NCBI GenBank assembly: GCA_019614645.1
Contig: JABWDB010000007.1
Coordinates: forward strand, 1,736,001 to 1,800,000
DNA length: 64,000 nt
Origin: Stratiolaelaps scimitus
Taxonomy: Eukaryota > Arthropoda > Arachnida > Mesostigmata > Laelapidae
Reading direction: 5' to 3'
The position numbers and the translations under genes are program-made. This document shows, piece after piece, positions 23,901 to 36,146 of the stretch. The notes under the pieces were generated by a model. The model did not search any database. It saw only the letters and a list, made by a program, of their open reading frames with translations, and was not told where the DNA came from. Within the stretch, counting starts at the first letter, position 1; the number at the start of each line of letters is the position of its first letter.

Positions 23901-26540
23901 CGTCCCAGATACAAAAGAGACTCCTTGAAAGGCATGGTAAATAAGACGTGAATACAAATATATGTATATATATATATATGGCCAATAGATCTTATGTTAC
24001 TCATGGTAAACAGGTAAGCGCCAACACGATTTGAATTTATCCCCATTACGCGCCTCCATTGTAGACCAAGAGCGAGGGGTCTATTCTATGACGACGAGCG
24101 ATCTGTCTCTCATTGTTGAAGCGAAAACGTCCCTCGGGTCGAGGCGAAACAGTCCCCGTTGAGTCTTCCGCGACGGACTTCATTCTACGGACCTCGGCGC
24201 GGCGCCGATTCCAAAGCGTCCACAATGAAAGCCAGCAACGAGGGCAGCAAAGCGAACAAAGACTCGCCAGTCTCATGTACAAACAACAAAAACGGCTCAA
24301 CTCGACAACAAATGGCCCAGTATCTATCTGTCGATGTATCCGTCTATTAGCTAGCTAGTCGTCGTCCCTCGCTCAGACTGCGAAGGCAGTAGCGTTTTGT
24401 AGAACGCCTAACAATATTTGGGGTAGGAACCAAGCGAGTCAGTGAAAAGCACTCGCGTGCGACCAATGCGTCGGCAAATGGGCATCACCTGAACGGTAAA
24501 ATAGCGTTGTCCTTTACTCAGACGTTGTCACCTACGTGAGGATGCTCAGTATACAGCGTGGAGGAACGCGGCAGGGTAGTGGCGAACGTGGAACGTCGAG
24601 GTAACATTTGATTGACGGATCGTATTTGAGGGGCGTTGAGCGATCGCTCGAGCAGAAGCGGCTACTGGCGGTAAAAATCGCAGTATTGGTGTTCAGTTCA
24701 CGTGAATCAATTTAAATAGCGGCTGACAGCGCTTGCCCCATGCCCACTGATAGCAAAGCAATTAAAGCAGCAACATATCGCAGGACGTATTAGGCTGTTG
24801 ACAAGGACGTATCCAAAGTGGCGTTCTATGCGCGCTATACAATGACGTCAACGAGAAGCGATCTAGGGGTTCTGTCTGTGGTTAACCGTTCGACAAACAG
24901 GGATCACACGGCGTTGCATAATCGGAACATTTGCTAGATGCACAAATATAATCTGTCAATAGGTACGATACAACAAGGCAAATGAATACAACATCAGCTT
25001 GAAGGGCTTCTGTATAGAGACCCTCCCCCCGCCCCCCCCTGAGCTGTGATTATTGCACCGAACAGTGTTATTTTGAAGACTTTAGCGTGAGTTGAGCACC
25101 TGTTTAGGAGCAAATAAACAATGGCAAATAAGCGAAGGTGAAGCTGAATCGAGCGAAGAGCTGAGGATGGCGGTTTTAGCAGGCAGAGGCGTTTTGTCAT
25201 CGACGTGAGCCCTGCACTGGATCGGCCCACTTTCGATGGAGCTTCGAATGTCTCTGGCGGTGTCCGTTCGTTTGAAGAAAATGCCCTCCTCCTCGAACAA
25301 AAACAGCAGTTATTTGTCGTGATTAATGTTGCTCATTTTACGTATCATCTAAACAAGAAATTGTGACCGGTTTGTCAAGTTCAATTTCGATTCCCTGAAC
25401 CTCGCCTAACCATTGTTTAGGTTTTAATTACTAACGAGATATTGGCTGGGGCCAGCTGACCGCCATTGTACCCCATGTTCTCGCAACGCGACACGATACC
25501 CTTCAATGAAGATATGCTATTTTTCGTCAACGATCTTGAAACAGCAAAGGTGTCGTGAAGAATCCATCGCAATCGCTATCGTCCAGTACCATAAAAATTC
25601 AATGTCGGCTAGTAACATTGCTTAATGGACGAGTCCCCGGTCATTTTGGTTTCTGTCGAGTCCACGAACATCCGAGTTCTAATAGCAGAACGGGACGACT
25701 GAAGCTACCGACGTTGATAATGACAAGGGGCAACTTTGACAGGATCGCCTAATACCTCTATAAGTGGATACGCGCACTCTGTTGAATGGCTGCTGTGGCT
25801 TCCGTCCACCAGTTGACGAGGACAAATTTTGCCAACGTCACAACCTGAGTCGTTGCCGATACGAAATGATGCGGGTTCACTAAGAAGTGATTCTCATGCG
25901 AGTTTTGTTGCTAACCAGGGTTAAAACGATTTTGGTCACAGATAAAGAAATGAGTTTTAATTGGTTTTCGTCGAGTTCAACCACTTGTCATCATACGACC
26001 TGTATTGAAAAAAAAAACACGGCTATAGGTGAATTAGGTGACTGGCGCTACGTCAAGCACACAACTGCCAAGTTCATATATGAAATCCGAAGAACAAGTT
26101 GCTGACGTTGCTGTAATTGCTAATGAGAGATAGCTATAATACACTACGTCAGTACACGTGTGGCCATGGTCGCCCGTTAAATAGTATCGATTAGCCGACA
26201 GATAGGGTATCAGGTTAGACGAAATCTTTGATAATCGCCCCATATCGTAAATGCAAACAACCGAATTGAAATTCACTTGGGAGCCTACGTCGTACATCAC
26301 AACAGCAGGTGTAGAGGTACTGCATCGAAATACTATTCAACAAATAAGTGACTCTTTCGTTGTCTACGATCGGTGCTACTGTATAATAGATAAATAGGTA
26401 GACTGAGAAAGGAACCAAAATTTCTTCGAGGTAACTTTGCCTCGATTGAGTAACTCGTCAATTGGTAACCAAGACAAAATGATAAATGCAACCCAACGCC
26501 AGGAGCGCACCATTGAAAGTCAATTTTTGTTATCTTTTTG
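20990..26540. other. gene-free stretch
   Basis: No gene is supported. Visible items are a perfect 11-bp tandem duplication TTCACCGGGCC (22215-22236) overlapping 7-bp inverted arms GGCCACC/GGTGGCC (22233-22256), a CA run near 22514, a short TA array near 23964-23978, and CpG-rich DNA near 24100-24260. The rest looks like unique sequence with short frames on both strands. Confidence 0.5.
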
Positions 26541-26549
26541 TGCTTCGAC

Positions 26550-26632
26550 CTCGCAGTTCGATCAGATATATATATATATATATCTCGCAGTTCGATCAGA
26601 TATATATATATATATATCTCGCAGTTCGATCA

Positions 26633-26636
<4 letters not shown>
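26550..26636 (+). repeat. 34-bp compound minisatellite, about 2.7 copies
   Basis: CTCGCAGTTCGATCA starts at 26550, 26584 and 26618, an exact 34-bp period. Copies one and two each continue with G and a (AT)n stretch. The third diverges slightly (CATATTTA) and runs into a pure TA array. Each unit is therefore a fixed 15-16-bp head plus a TA tail. The open frame through it is only the translated repeat. Confidence 0.96.

Positions 26637-26668
<32 letters not shown>
26637..26668. repeat. (TA)n microsatellite, 32 bp
   Basis: Uninterrupted alternating TA directly following the third minisatellite unit. Confidence 0.97.
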
Positions 26669-26671
<3 letters not shown>

Positions 26672-26967
26672 TAATAATAATCAGTATGATGACAACTGCT
26701 TCAATCCACGGCGTGTGATGGAGCGCGCTCCGTCTCTGGCCAGGATGCACAGGATCAACAGCGACTCCTGACGAATCAACAGTCGATCGGCGCAAGCCAA
26801 CAGACACGACTCGTAGTCAACTCACCTGCAACGAGTCAACGAGAGGGATGAAGTACGAAGTGATTAGATTAGAACCGAATGAGCAAATGTTTTTCAACCC
26901 GAGCTCCATCGAATTGAAAGCGATTGAACAGATGAAAAGCGTCGATTGCCACCAGCATTGCCAACAC

Positions 26968-26990
26968 AATAATAATAATAATAATAATAA
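26968..26990. repeat. (AAT)n microsatellite
   Basis: Uninterrupted AAT units read directly. They translate to poly-Asn or poly-Ile. Confidence 0.95.
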
Positions 26991-29900
26991 TTATAATTAC
27001 TGCTATCTTTATATAATTTTCGCTATCTTTATAATTCCCATTGCCACACGAGCGACAACAGTTGTCAGCATTCGTCTCCTGGTATTGTCGATAGTCGCGT
27101 TTCAATTGTCGATTTTTACACCAGAGATCAGCAGGGATTAGCGGGAAACATCATTGAACAACTATCATACAGAATACGAATATATGTGGACGAGATCGAT
27201 CAGCGTTTTGCCAGTGACATCCGGATTATCACGATAGCAATGCAGCATACACTGGATGACTCGACAGACTAAGCGAGGTCTTATACCCCACGGCACAGGA
27301 GGTTGTGGGGTGGATGACGTCGACGATGGTAACTCTGACGCATTCTGTAGCTGGCTTAAGAGTTGCAAGTAGAGGATACAAGTGAAATGGGCATTTTCAT
27401 TGCTAAAGGCGGAAACGCTTGATTTAACTAGAGACCTAGTTCATTGGAGGGATCTAGTTCTCGATGAACTCCGGTCACACTGTCACACCGGTGAGCGGAT
27501 AGACGTTTAAAAAATTGTTTGGAATCATCGATATAGTTTCGGCCATTCGACAGAGACCTTCACGTTGGCATTTATAGCCGATGTTTGTATCCTCTAGGCC
27601 GAGTCGAAGCGTGATCAACTTCGTTGAGGGACGCGGCCCATTTTTACTATACCTTCTTATCATTATGATTATGATTATTATTATTATCATATGCCTACGA
27701 TTTTCAGACATTGTCAAAACAAAATACCCAAAAGGAATATTAATATATCTGCTTGTCAGAGATGGCTTCGCGTCCCCCGAGCAGGCGTGCTTTGGATTCT
27801 GCCCGCATAGAGACTTCTCCACCGCTATTGACCCAGCATCCACCCCGCTCTCTCTCTCTCTCTGTGGCCAGACCACACGAACACTAACTAGACCGCCATC
27901 GAGTCAATCCCCTTCAATTACACTGGGTTGTTCGTACTCCCGCGACCGGTTAACGGACGAGTTCCACGGTACAATACATACACTACTATCGTATTATATT
28001 ATATAATACATTGTTCATAGTGATAACATAGTTGCTGCTGCTGCTATTGTATTTAGGAAATCATTTGTTCCAGTGACTAGGCCCCTATCTTCCATCTTGA
28101 TCGCCGTCAGTTCCTCGTACTCTGCATAGCTATGCGCTTCCTGACCCAGTGGTAGTCCATCAGACGTTTCACATGGGTCTGCCGCTGTCCGATCTCAGCC
28201 AGTAAGCGATGCCCAGCATCCGATGTGACGATCGTGTGCTGCTGCGGCTGCTGCCATCTCTCAATTGAGGCTAGGAGGCCTCTTCACCTATAAGAATAAT
28301 ATGTCAGTCGGGTCCTCTTCGCGTTCCCAGAACAGCGCAGAGTATTCGCGATATTGGCTCTCGACGCGAGGACACAACGCTGCAGCATGCCGCCAGCAGA
28401 ACCCTAGAATGCTATGAAAATGTCGTAAAAGTCGATGATGGTCTCAGGCTCAATTCACTTAATAAACTCTGATTGTGTATATACAGATATACATTCAGAG
28501 TTCACTGAGCATATATATATATATATATGTGTATACTGCACCGATCCATCTCTAGGGTTTAGTCGTCCTTCCCGAAAAGGGAACAATGAAAGGATCAAAA
28601 TGGAATTCAACTCTTTTGTTATTGTATTACTGTTATTATATTGTATTGGGTCAGGTTAAGGGAGATTTATAGTTGTTGCTCTGCTTATCGACTATAATAG
28701 CCTAAGCAGGCTTGATGGTTATAGGCTGATTTAGATAGAAGATGCGATAAATGGCTCCTATTCATTGTCTATGTGATATTGTACTGCTTATATAATCGCT
28801 CTTAATAGACAGCAGAGGCCTTCTCCAGTTTGACCTGCGATATTATAAATACGAGTTATGCTTAAGAGGGAATGCAACTCGTTGTCTAGTCGCGGTCGGA
28901 TGCAATTAAAACGAAATAATAATAATAATAATAATCACCACTGAATCAACTGATGCCAAGGAGTCAATGACGTCCATACTATTTGTACGCATACCGTGAT
29001 GCGATGTTGGTATATTTCAATTCGCTCTCCTGGGAAAAACATAATGCCACTCTCGCTGGCGACAGCATTGCGATTATTAGCCTACGAGTAGGCACCTACC
29101 CACAGCCTTTGCCGGCGTCGTAAAATTCACGTTCAATATCCCATTTCGCCACATGCAAGCGACGGTAGCAGCAGAGGACAGCCGATGAGTTCGTTCGCCC
29201 CTGCGAGGTCAGTAGCAGTTTCCGGTCAGGTATGAACACGTATAGTTCTCCTTCATCTGTTTCATCGAACCCAATGGTGCAGTCTCATTGGGTGTTAACT
29301 CATCGGCATCGGCGCTTACGGCCACTGTCGGTCGCCGTCACAACGCGACACAACTACGACACCATAGGTCAACTCTATACAGCGGGTAGAAGCGTGTGCC
29401 GCACTTAAACATGGCAGCGCCCGCAGGCTCCCCTAGCTAAATGGCACGCAGTGTCAGTGAGTCGTTGTTTCTCAATATCTTGACACACATTGTGCGCGAG
29501 TATCTCTGCGTGCAATGTATGTACCTAGCGCATGGAGTGGCACTCAGAAGGACCCAGCTGTGCTCATGTGTGACACCGAGCAGCAGTAGAGGCGTCAGCA
29601 GCCATAGTAAACGAACCGAAGCCTGCCAGCAGCGGCAGCAACAGCGGGGGTGGGGGGGATGCTTCCGGAGGCGCCAATTGTCCCTGGTAAACTCGCATGC
29701 CGCGTACACATCTGGCGGCAGTGCGTCGATCGAGTTGGCGACACTCGGCTCGGGCGAGATTGAAATATGGAGAACATTCGCCCAGTGTTGTTCTACAGGA
29801 GACAGCCACACTTAGCCACACATCGAACATCTGTACCCGACCTCCACGAACGTCATCGGCTGGCTGCTATCGCAGCAAGTCGCACAGGGGAGGATGCAGG

Positions 29901-30029
29901 ACAATCAGCGAAAATGAAAAACAAAAAGCCAATGCTAAACCAATGGGAAGGTGGCGGTTCGTGCAGCTTGGCAGCTCCGCATTAGTTCGTCGAGTTCGGC
30001 CGCTGCCGTCGCCTCTCTGTGCCAAGAGG

Positions 30030-30051
30030 GCCGCCGCCGCCGCCGCCGCCG
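30030..30051. repeat. (GCC)n microsatellite, 22 bp
   Basis: About seven GCC units, read directly, at the edge of the GC-rich patch. Confidence 0.95.
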
Positions 30052-31483
30052 TGATCTGCTGATCATCTCAGCGGATTCTTCGGCAAGCGACGGAATGATC
30101 CCAGCAATCAGTAACGTCTAGAAATAGACAAAAGTGGATTCGAGTTGTAAACGCCAACTCGGGGATCGTGGACGCGAAGGATATAGAATGTAAACACTCG
30201 CTGTCGGATTTTTGCTGTGCTGTGCTTCGCCGAATGAATTAACAAATATCGCACACACACACAGAGAGACGCTGAGAGATCAACATTTCATTATACAGAT
30301 AGTACCAGGGTACGCTTTATTCTAAGCGAGTGTTTTTCTTTTATAAAGAACACTTTGGTTCAAGGTCGACCTTTATTCCTCGTGTTAAAAGTTGACTTTG
30401 AACGCGCAGTGTGTGTAAGGCCTCAGCCCTAAGGAGTTATAATAGCTGAAACGCGGAAAACCTTGGTTGAATTTCTTAAGCCTTCTTGGGCGTGCCAGAC
30501 GATTGATAGTATTGGCACGCGTCGGTAAGCTTGTCATAAGGAACAGGGATAGTGCCTAGTGTGCGGTATGATGCCGTGATGAAACTAATTACTTGCTATT
30601 GATTAACGCAGCTTGACACCAAACACGATACCTTCTAATCGTTAGAGTTACGACATAGTATATGAATAAATTAATAAATAGAATTAATGCTGCTCGCCTG
30701 CTGCTGTTGATTATCAAATGTCATGACGCACTCTCTCTCTCTCTAGGACAATACCGTTAGCGATCGAAACATTGACGTAGGTCTGTCTGTTTAGTACGCG
30801 TTATGTATAATTGATTAATCAATATATCCCGTAAACCGTTAACTGATTAGCGATCTTATATTAATCATATATCAGCCAACGGTACACGACCTATTATCTA
30901 ATATATCGGTAGCATCTCACGGGGTTGGAAGCGTGACTTCTCGAGATGTTCGACCGAAAACAGCATTCGATTATCGGCAGGATCGTCCAAGTGAACAACT
31001 AGCGCCGATGAAGGCCGCCGGCCTGATCATGCGTATAATGATCATCGTATTTCCGCCGTTGACGCCAAGCAACGTAAACGAATTGACAAGGTGCCAACCG
31101 CGAACATGATTCCGGGCACAGGTTAGATATCAAGCTTAATCAATTGGTTGAATTGACTATTTCGGACGAGCAACACAACTGGCGCTTTGAATAATCACGG
31201 TACAGTCGGCGGCGACCTTATGCTCCGCTGATGCGAGATGATCCTATACCCACCACCCTCCTATCCGAGTTGACCTTGATCAGCCGGTTGGCAACAAAGG
31301 TCGATGTAGGTCATTGATTGCTATAGGTAAAAAAAGATCACTGAGCACCGTACCCCGCAAAAAACGAGCTTAGCACCACGTACTATACACGCTTGAGAGG
31401 TGGAATTAAATAAAATATAAGTGAAACACGGTGTTGCCTTTTCCAACTAGAGAGCCATAGAACGAAGACACCGAACAGACTAT

Positions 31484-31503
31484 AGGGAGTGTATTTACTC
31501 CCT
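31484..31503. repeat. hairpin downstream of the 31.6-kb frame's poly(A) signal
   Basis: AGGGAGT (31484-31490) pairs with ACTCCCT (31497-31503) around a 6-nt loop. On the minus strand it lies just past the AATAAA at 31535-31540, where a 3' end would be expected. It is not the histone 3' stem-loop consensus. Confidence 0.7.
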
Positions 31504-31534
31504 TTCGATTAATAATTACAATGATAAAAATATA

Positions 31535-31540
31535 TTTATT
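31535..31540 (-). promoter_or_regulatory. poly(A) signal AATAAA
   Basis: TTTATT on the plus strand reads AATAAA on the minus strand, about 40 nt past the stop codon of the frame ending at 31579. This is an ordinary spacing for a short 3' UTR. Confidence 0.4.
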
Positions 31541-31578
31541 CAAACATACAATAATTAGGAATTATGTGTGGGAGGGGG

Positions 31579-31812
31579 TTAGTTAGTGACCGAGGCCGAC
31601 ATGGTCCCGAGGAAGGCGACGGCATTGCCTCTCTGTCTCACAGAGAGGGACGGGCGTTGCAGAAGGAAAGATCCTGCGCGCTTGTCCCCGGTGGCGCGGA
31701 TCAGCCTATGGTAGAGTCCTTCGAGGAAGTCGGCAGTGAGGGGGCCGTGCCCGCTTAAGGTTTCAAAGGCATGGGGTGGGGGGAAGAGGTGGTGAGGCCT
31801 TTCGATTCGATC
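31579..31812 (-). CDS. 3' coding end of an unidentified gene or retroelement (77 codons)
   Basis: The frame is open from a TGA at 31813-31815 to a TAA at 31579-31581. The stretch is much more GC-rich than its flanks. The C-terminal part shows an orderly helix-like pattern: GPLTADFLEGLYHRLIRATG, then a segment containing SFLLQR, then QRGNAVAFLGTM just before the end. There is no ATG, so the N-terminus is missing. A pyrimidine-rich tract ending in TTAAG sits at about codon 20, so this could be a terminal exon. Equally, it could be a 5'-truncated retrotransposon insertion. The AATAAA and hairpin downstream mark a plausible 3' end. The motif looks like true protein sequence, but I cannot assign a family. 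Confidence 0.45.
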   Translation of the reverse strand, partial: DRIERPHHLFPPPHAFETLSGHGPLTADFLEGLYHRLIRATGDKRAGSFLLQRPSLSVRQRGNAVAFLGTMSASVTN

Positions 31813-32247
31813 TCATTCTTCTTAGATTTGTCATTGGGCCAACGAAATCGTTACGGTGTTAATGAGCGAGGCGAAATTAATATGTCGTGTCGCGATCGCC
31901 ATACGGAAAACAAGCCAATGTCTCTTTTTCAATTTGTCTTAAAGTAGCTTATCTGAAAACAATGTATGATAGGGTAGTATCCAGCTCTCCTAGACGTCAT
32001 CCATTCCTATCTCAGATAAGGTCGCACGCGTTCACCGTGGTTCATTGCCCGGTGATCTGCAGAGTCATTCGAACGTTAACAGTTGCTAATTGAAGATGAT
32101 CGGGGTCGACCCGTATTGTAGTGATATGAGCCTTGTCCTCGCCTTACTGCCACTGACATTCGACTTGGTATACAACCACGATAGTGACCACGGCGGCTTG
32201 GATCGCTTTCAACTGTACAACTCATTGTATGCGCAAATCTCGTTCAG

Positions 32248-32329
32248 GGTAGCGTGGCCGAGCGGTCTAAGGCGCTGGTTTAAGGCACCAGTCTCTTCGG
32301 GGGCGTGGGTTCGAATCCCACCGCTGCCA
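32248..32329 (+). tRNA. tRNA-Leu-AAG: tRNA-Leu (anticodon AAG)
   Basis: This is an 82-nt class II tRNA without an intron. The acceptor stem GGTAGCG pairs with CGCTGCC (one G-U) and leaves discriminator A at 32329. The anticodon arm is CTGGT-TTAAGGC-ACCAG, giving anticodon AAG. The A of the anticodon would be edited to inosine to read CUU, CUC and CUA leucine codons. A long variable arm follows, as expected for leucine tRNAs, and then a T arm with GGTTCGAATCC. CCA is not encoded. The gene is isolated, with no other tRNA in the window, and ends at a T run three bases downstream. All stems are intact, so I expect it to be functional. The protein-like frame across it is an artefact. Confidence 0.97.
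32255..32318 (+). promoter_or_regulatory. internal pol III promoter (A box and B box)
   Basis: The A box TGGCCGAGCGG lies at 32255-32265 and the B box GGTTCGAATCC at 32308-32318. Both match the tRNA-type pol III consensus and would recruit TFIIIC. Confidence 0.95.
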
Positions 32330-32332
32330 AGC

Positions 32333-32340
32333 TTTTTTTT
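32333..32340 (+). terminator. pol III terminator, T8
   Basis: Eight T residues begin four bases after the tRNA 3' end. This is the standard pol III termination signal. Confidence 0.95.
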
Positions 32341-35270
32341 CCATTGCTATCGCAGTCGCTTATAATAATAATAATATTCTAATACGTAATTAAAGATTTT
32401 TTTGGCCTAAAAACAGCAGACATGTAAACACAACATGTCCTATTCGTTCTATATATAATTTTAACATAAAGTCAGACAGCCTCAATGGCCCGTTGTCTGT
32501 CTGCCGAGCCAAGGTTACTATCGCACCATCAACGTAAAGCAGGCCCCTGTAGCGTTCAGCACAGCAACATATGGCAACACCGTTCTCATATATGTTACTT
32601 CCTTTCCTTTCATATTTCAAAGCCAGAAACGGCCACCGTGGACGTTGACACCATCAGCGTATGCGACAGCGTATGCGACGGCGTATGCAGTAACCCGACG
32701 GCGGCGACAGATACCCAACCGTGGATACATTTAGTAGACGAACGGCGGCTAGCTCACTGATATCTAAACAGTCAGTTGCTTACGCTGAGACTGGCGCCAT
32801 CGAATCGTGTGCCGGCTGAACGACAACATCAATCCTCTGCTCGTTGCTTTTACTCCGTTGTGTTATCTTAAGAACTCAATTAGCAAGCCACAATAACGAA
32901 TATGGCGTTATGGTCGAGCACACGAAGCGATGATCGCCCGCCGCGAAGGCAACGAGCTGCTCGGGCCGAGATTGTGTTAAACTGCAAACAGTACAGCTCG
33001 ATATAGTCTGTCGAACGTCGATCCTGAAATTATCGGCCACTGGACAAACTAAGAGGAACAACAATGAACCCGATTTGATTTCGACATGAGCAATGAGCTT
33101 GAGTTTGCCAGCGTCGGCAATAGTCAACATCAGGCAATGAGGCCAACATTGGACCGAAAACGTCTCAAGGAATATGCTAACCGTAGGTCAGCCGGGTGTC
33201 GGAATCAACTAGATCGTTTCAACGGGCACATCTGGGCCAAGCGGACTCGGGAATTAGCCATCGGCTAAGTTCAGCTGGATACTCGCCGGAGAGACGTCCG
33301 CCATGGGGAAGTATACAGAAATAGGAAGATGTGCCAAGGCTTCAGGATGACAAATGTACCATGACACAACATCTGCGAGGTCTAAGCCAATTGCTTAGAA
33401 GGTTGTTGTACTTCGCCCCAACCAATCTGTTATATTTGCAAACATTTATTGAGTTGACTCTCAGCTGTTCCGTTCTAGAATTAAAGGCAACAATTATAAT
33501 GAATTTGTTCTACTTTTAAATATCATAGATACTCTGAGCACCTGTCTGGGCCACATTCGCCATTCAAGACATCGTATGCAGCGAAATATAGTCACAGGCC
33601 GTATCGTTCGATATCGTCAACATAAATCACAGCAGCTCACCTCGATCGAATATAATTACGCTGGCACTGAATTCAACAAGCACCGATTCTATCCTCGAGC
33701 AAACAGCGGAAAATACGATCCATAGCTAGAGTCCCATTGTACGGGTGGAGGCCGGCATCCGAGCGGGCGAATTCAAAGAAAAACACACAACGAGTTGGCG
33801 GGCTCGAGTAACAAAAAAACACATCATGGCAATACACGCGGGTCGCTTAACGGTCTCAACATTCACTCAAAATAGATTTCGTCATCCGCTCCGTTGTTGC
33901 CGATACCGACAACCGCACCTCGTATGTGGCCGCGTGGATAGCACAGTTCGCGAGGTCAGTTGGCGACAACAGACCGTTCCTGTTCGTGGAACTTCGCTGT
34001 CGTGTTTGAGCGACATGTCCTAACCCGTCTCGCCTTGCTGGTTGCTCAATGATGTACGGCACAGCAACGACGCCAATGGACTTCTTCACCACAGTTGTTT
34101 TCGCTTCTCGAATGGTCATTGAAGGTCATTGTCGAACGATTCGATATGAGATATGAACCCTTAAAAATACTCGATCCGATATCAAGAAAACCTAGATCCT
34201 TATGCATTATCTCGTAGACGCGCCTCAAATATTAGCTACGTCGACGTCGTTCGCGATAGGATCTCCGAGAGTTGATCATTTGTTCAATCGCCATGCGCGA
34301 GAACACTGCACCCTCTCTAGAGGTGCACCGGATCTCACGCCGGGCACGGGATGTATTGTTCACATTGTTCCGTTAGTATTAGTCGAGTGGTCAGCGGAGC
34401 TCGCGTCCAACCGAACGCGACCATTTGTCCCCGTTAACTGTCCCACCCAAATAATTCCTAACTATTTTCATAGTTGTATATATGTATGTATTTTGTGGAG
34501 AACATTGATTGCCGGCTCATTTCACTAGCTGACCCCTATCCGTGTTAACCGAAAGCGCGAAATTGCAGCGAATACCGGCTGTCGCCTAAGAGAACATATT
34601 ATATTTCCGTTGTGCGAAACAACCTCGGCGGGGCCGAAGCCCTACCGACTGTGAGGGAAATAACGAAATGTAACGGGCATAGATGGATTTCTTCTACAGT
34701 ACGCGGACAACATGATGAGAAGGAAATCCTAAAGGATACTTCCTTTGTAAACACGATTTCATGTTGGGGGGTGGTGGGGGCGATTTCTTTCAGCGTTTCC
34801 CCGTCGATTTTTTGGAGGTGATATCAATCTCAGATCAATTATTACGTCGACCGCACAGCGGTATATAAATGAGAACGTGTCGCTGACTGCCATTCGCAAT
34901 GATTCGAGATAGAATTTAGTTGTTCGATAGCAATCGATATTATGCAAATTATGCTATAACCTGTCGAGTTCTTTATCTGTGCTGGCAAGCTTCCACATGG
35001 TGATATAAAACAATAGTTAAGATGTTCCGAACAAAATCTCACCTATAAACACATTATCGCATGCGAATGCTCACGACTGATGAATAGCATATTCTTCTAC
35101 GCTAACGAAGCGTGCTTATATCATAGTCCCGATATGAATTCTCGCTCATAAGCAGCTATCGGTGAACATCGCGAATAAGGCAACAAAAATAAGACCAATC
35201 TCCAACGTACGTACGTACTCCCGAGTAATTTCGTGGTGCCGACGAAGTGCAAATGGAACAAGCACAAATT
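32341..35270. other. gene-free stretch
   Basis: No gene is supported. A 12-bp tandem repeat (unit AGCGTATGCGAC; 32656-32667 and 32668-32679, with a partial third copy to 32688) is the only local structure I noted. Open frames are short and occur on both strands. Confidence 0.5.
32656..32688 (+). repeat. 12-bp tandem repeat, about 2.75 copies
   Basis: AGCGTATGCGAC is repeated exactly once and then partially as GGCGTATGC. Read directly. Confidence 0.9.
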
Positions 35271-35303
35271 TTGTTGTTGCTGCTGCTGCTGCTGCTGCTG
35301 TTG
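35271..35303. repeat. (TTG)(CTG)n microsatellite
   Basis: TTG units pass into seven CTG units and then a TTG. In frame it gives poly-Leu or poly-Gln, explaining the local frames. Confidence 0.96.
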
Positions 35304-35469
35304 TACAATTTTGCCAAGAATCAACCAGTGATTATTCGTCTTAGTCATATTGTACAAATTAACTACATATGTGCTGGCGTTGAGCCAGCTCGCCTTCTAG
35401 CGCGGAGTCGACACTGTTCGCCGCTTCACCGTCATTGGCCTAAATGCTGTATCTTCACATCAGGTGGGG

Positions 35470-35470
<1 letters not shown>

Positions 35471-35500
<30 letters not shown>
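35471..35500. repeat. (CAG)10 microsatellite
   Basis: Ten uninterrupted CAG units, read directly. The flanking frame reads them as poly-Ser, and nothing indicates a real polyglutamine gene. Confidence 0.98.
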
Positions 35501-35501
<1 letters not shown>

Positions 35502-36064
35502 TATAATGGTTCTCACATGCGTATTACCGCCAGTCTTGTAGTTCTCTTTTCATTGTACCAGCGTGTTCAGCGCCTTCGTCTTATCATCATCAATGAAGAT
35601 TACGACGACAACCCAAATCCCATTTGATACTACAAGAGGATTACCACCGCACTAGGATCACTTCACCGGTGAAAACTTTATCTCTCTCTCACTCTCTGTA
35701 TATATATATATATAAACATGCACGCATATATATATATATTGCCCAGGCCGAATGACGTTCACGAAATTAATCCCTGATCGCCCATCGCCACAGTCCTCTA
35801 TCTCCGTCGCACAAAAACGCGACCGCCGACAACCAACCGCGTCTATTTGTACATCATCATCATCATCTCAGACGAAGACGACGACCAGCCATACGTACGT
35901 GCATACTACGGCCGTCGCTGCCGCTGCCGCCGCCGCCGCCGGGGCGTCTCCGTCTCGAGACAAAGAAACATTGAGCGGGGGACATCAGCAGTGGCCGGGA
36001 TGATCCATCCACTTCTACGTTGCGTCGTTCTGGTCTGCTGTTCGCTTGCATACGAACACATTGT

Positions 36065-36146
36065 GACGACGACGACAACAACAACAACAACAACAGCAAC
36101 AGCAACAACAACAACGGCAACAACAACAACAACAACAACAACAGCA
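36065..36146. repeat. GAC/AAC/CAG trinucleotide tract, about 80 bp
   Basis: A GAC run passes into AAC units with CAG and CGG interruptions. It gives poly-Thr, poly-Asn or poly-Gln plus, on the other strand, poly-Leu/Val. The several overlapping frames here are products of the repeat. Confidence 0.96.

Larger units (their letters stand above)
26670..31480. other. gene-free stretch with AAT/ATT repeats and one GC-rich patch
   Basis: No gene is supported. AAT repeats lie at 26968-26990 and near 28915-28935. A TA array is at 28511-28528. GC-rich DNA spans about 29400-30060, including a GCC run at 30030-30051. From 30100 to 31480 the sequence is AT-rich with almost no open frame. Equal-length frames on both strands at 29437-29815 argue that these frames are compositional. 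Confidence 0.5.

Noticed and set aside
29437..29815. Matching 124-codon frames on both strands
   Set aside because: Near-identical extents on opposite strands point to composition rather than selection, and neither has a motif.
32090..32365. 91-codon plus-strand frame across the tRNA
   Set aside because: Its C-terminal third is the tRNA gene translated. The mature tRNA explains the sequence fully.
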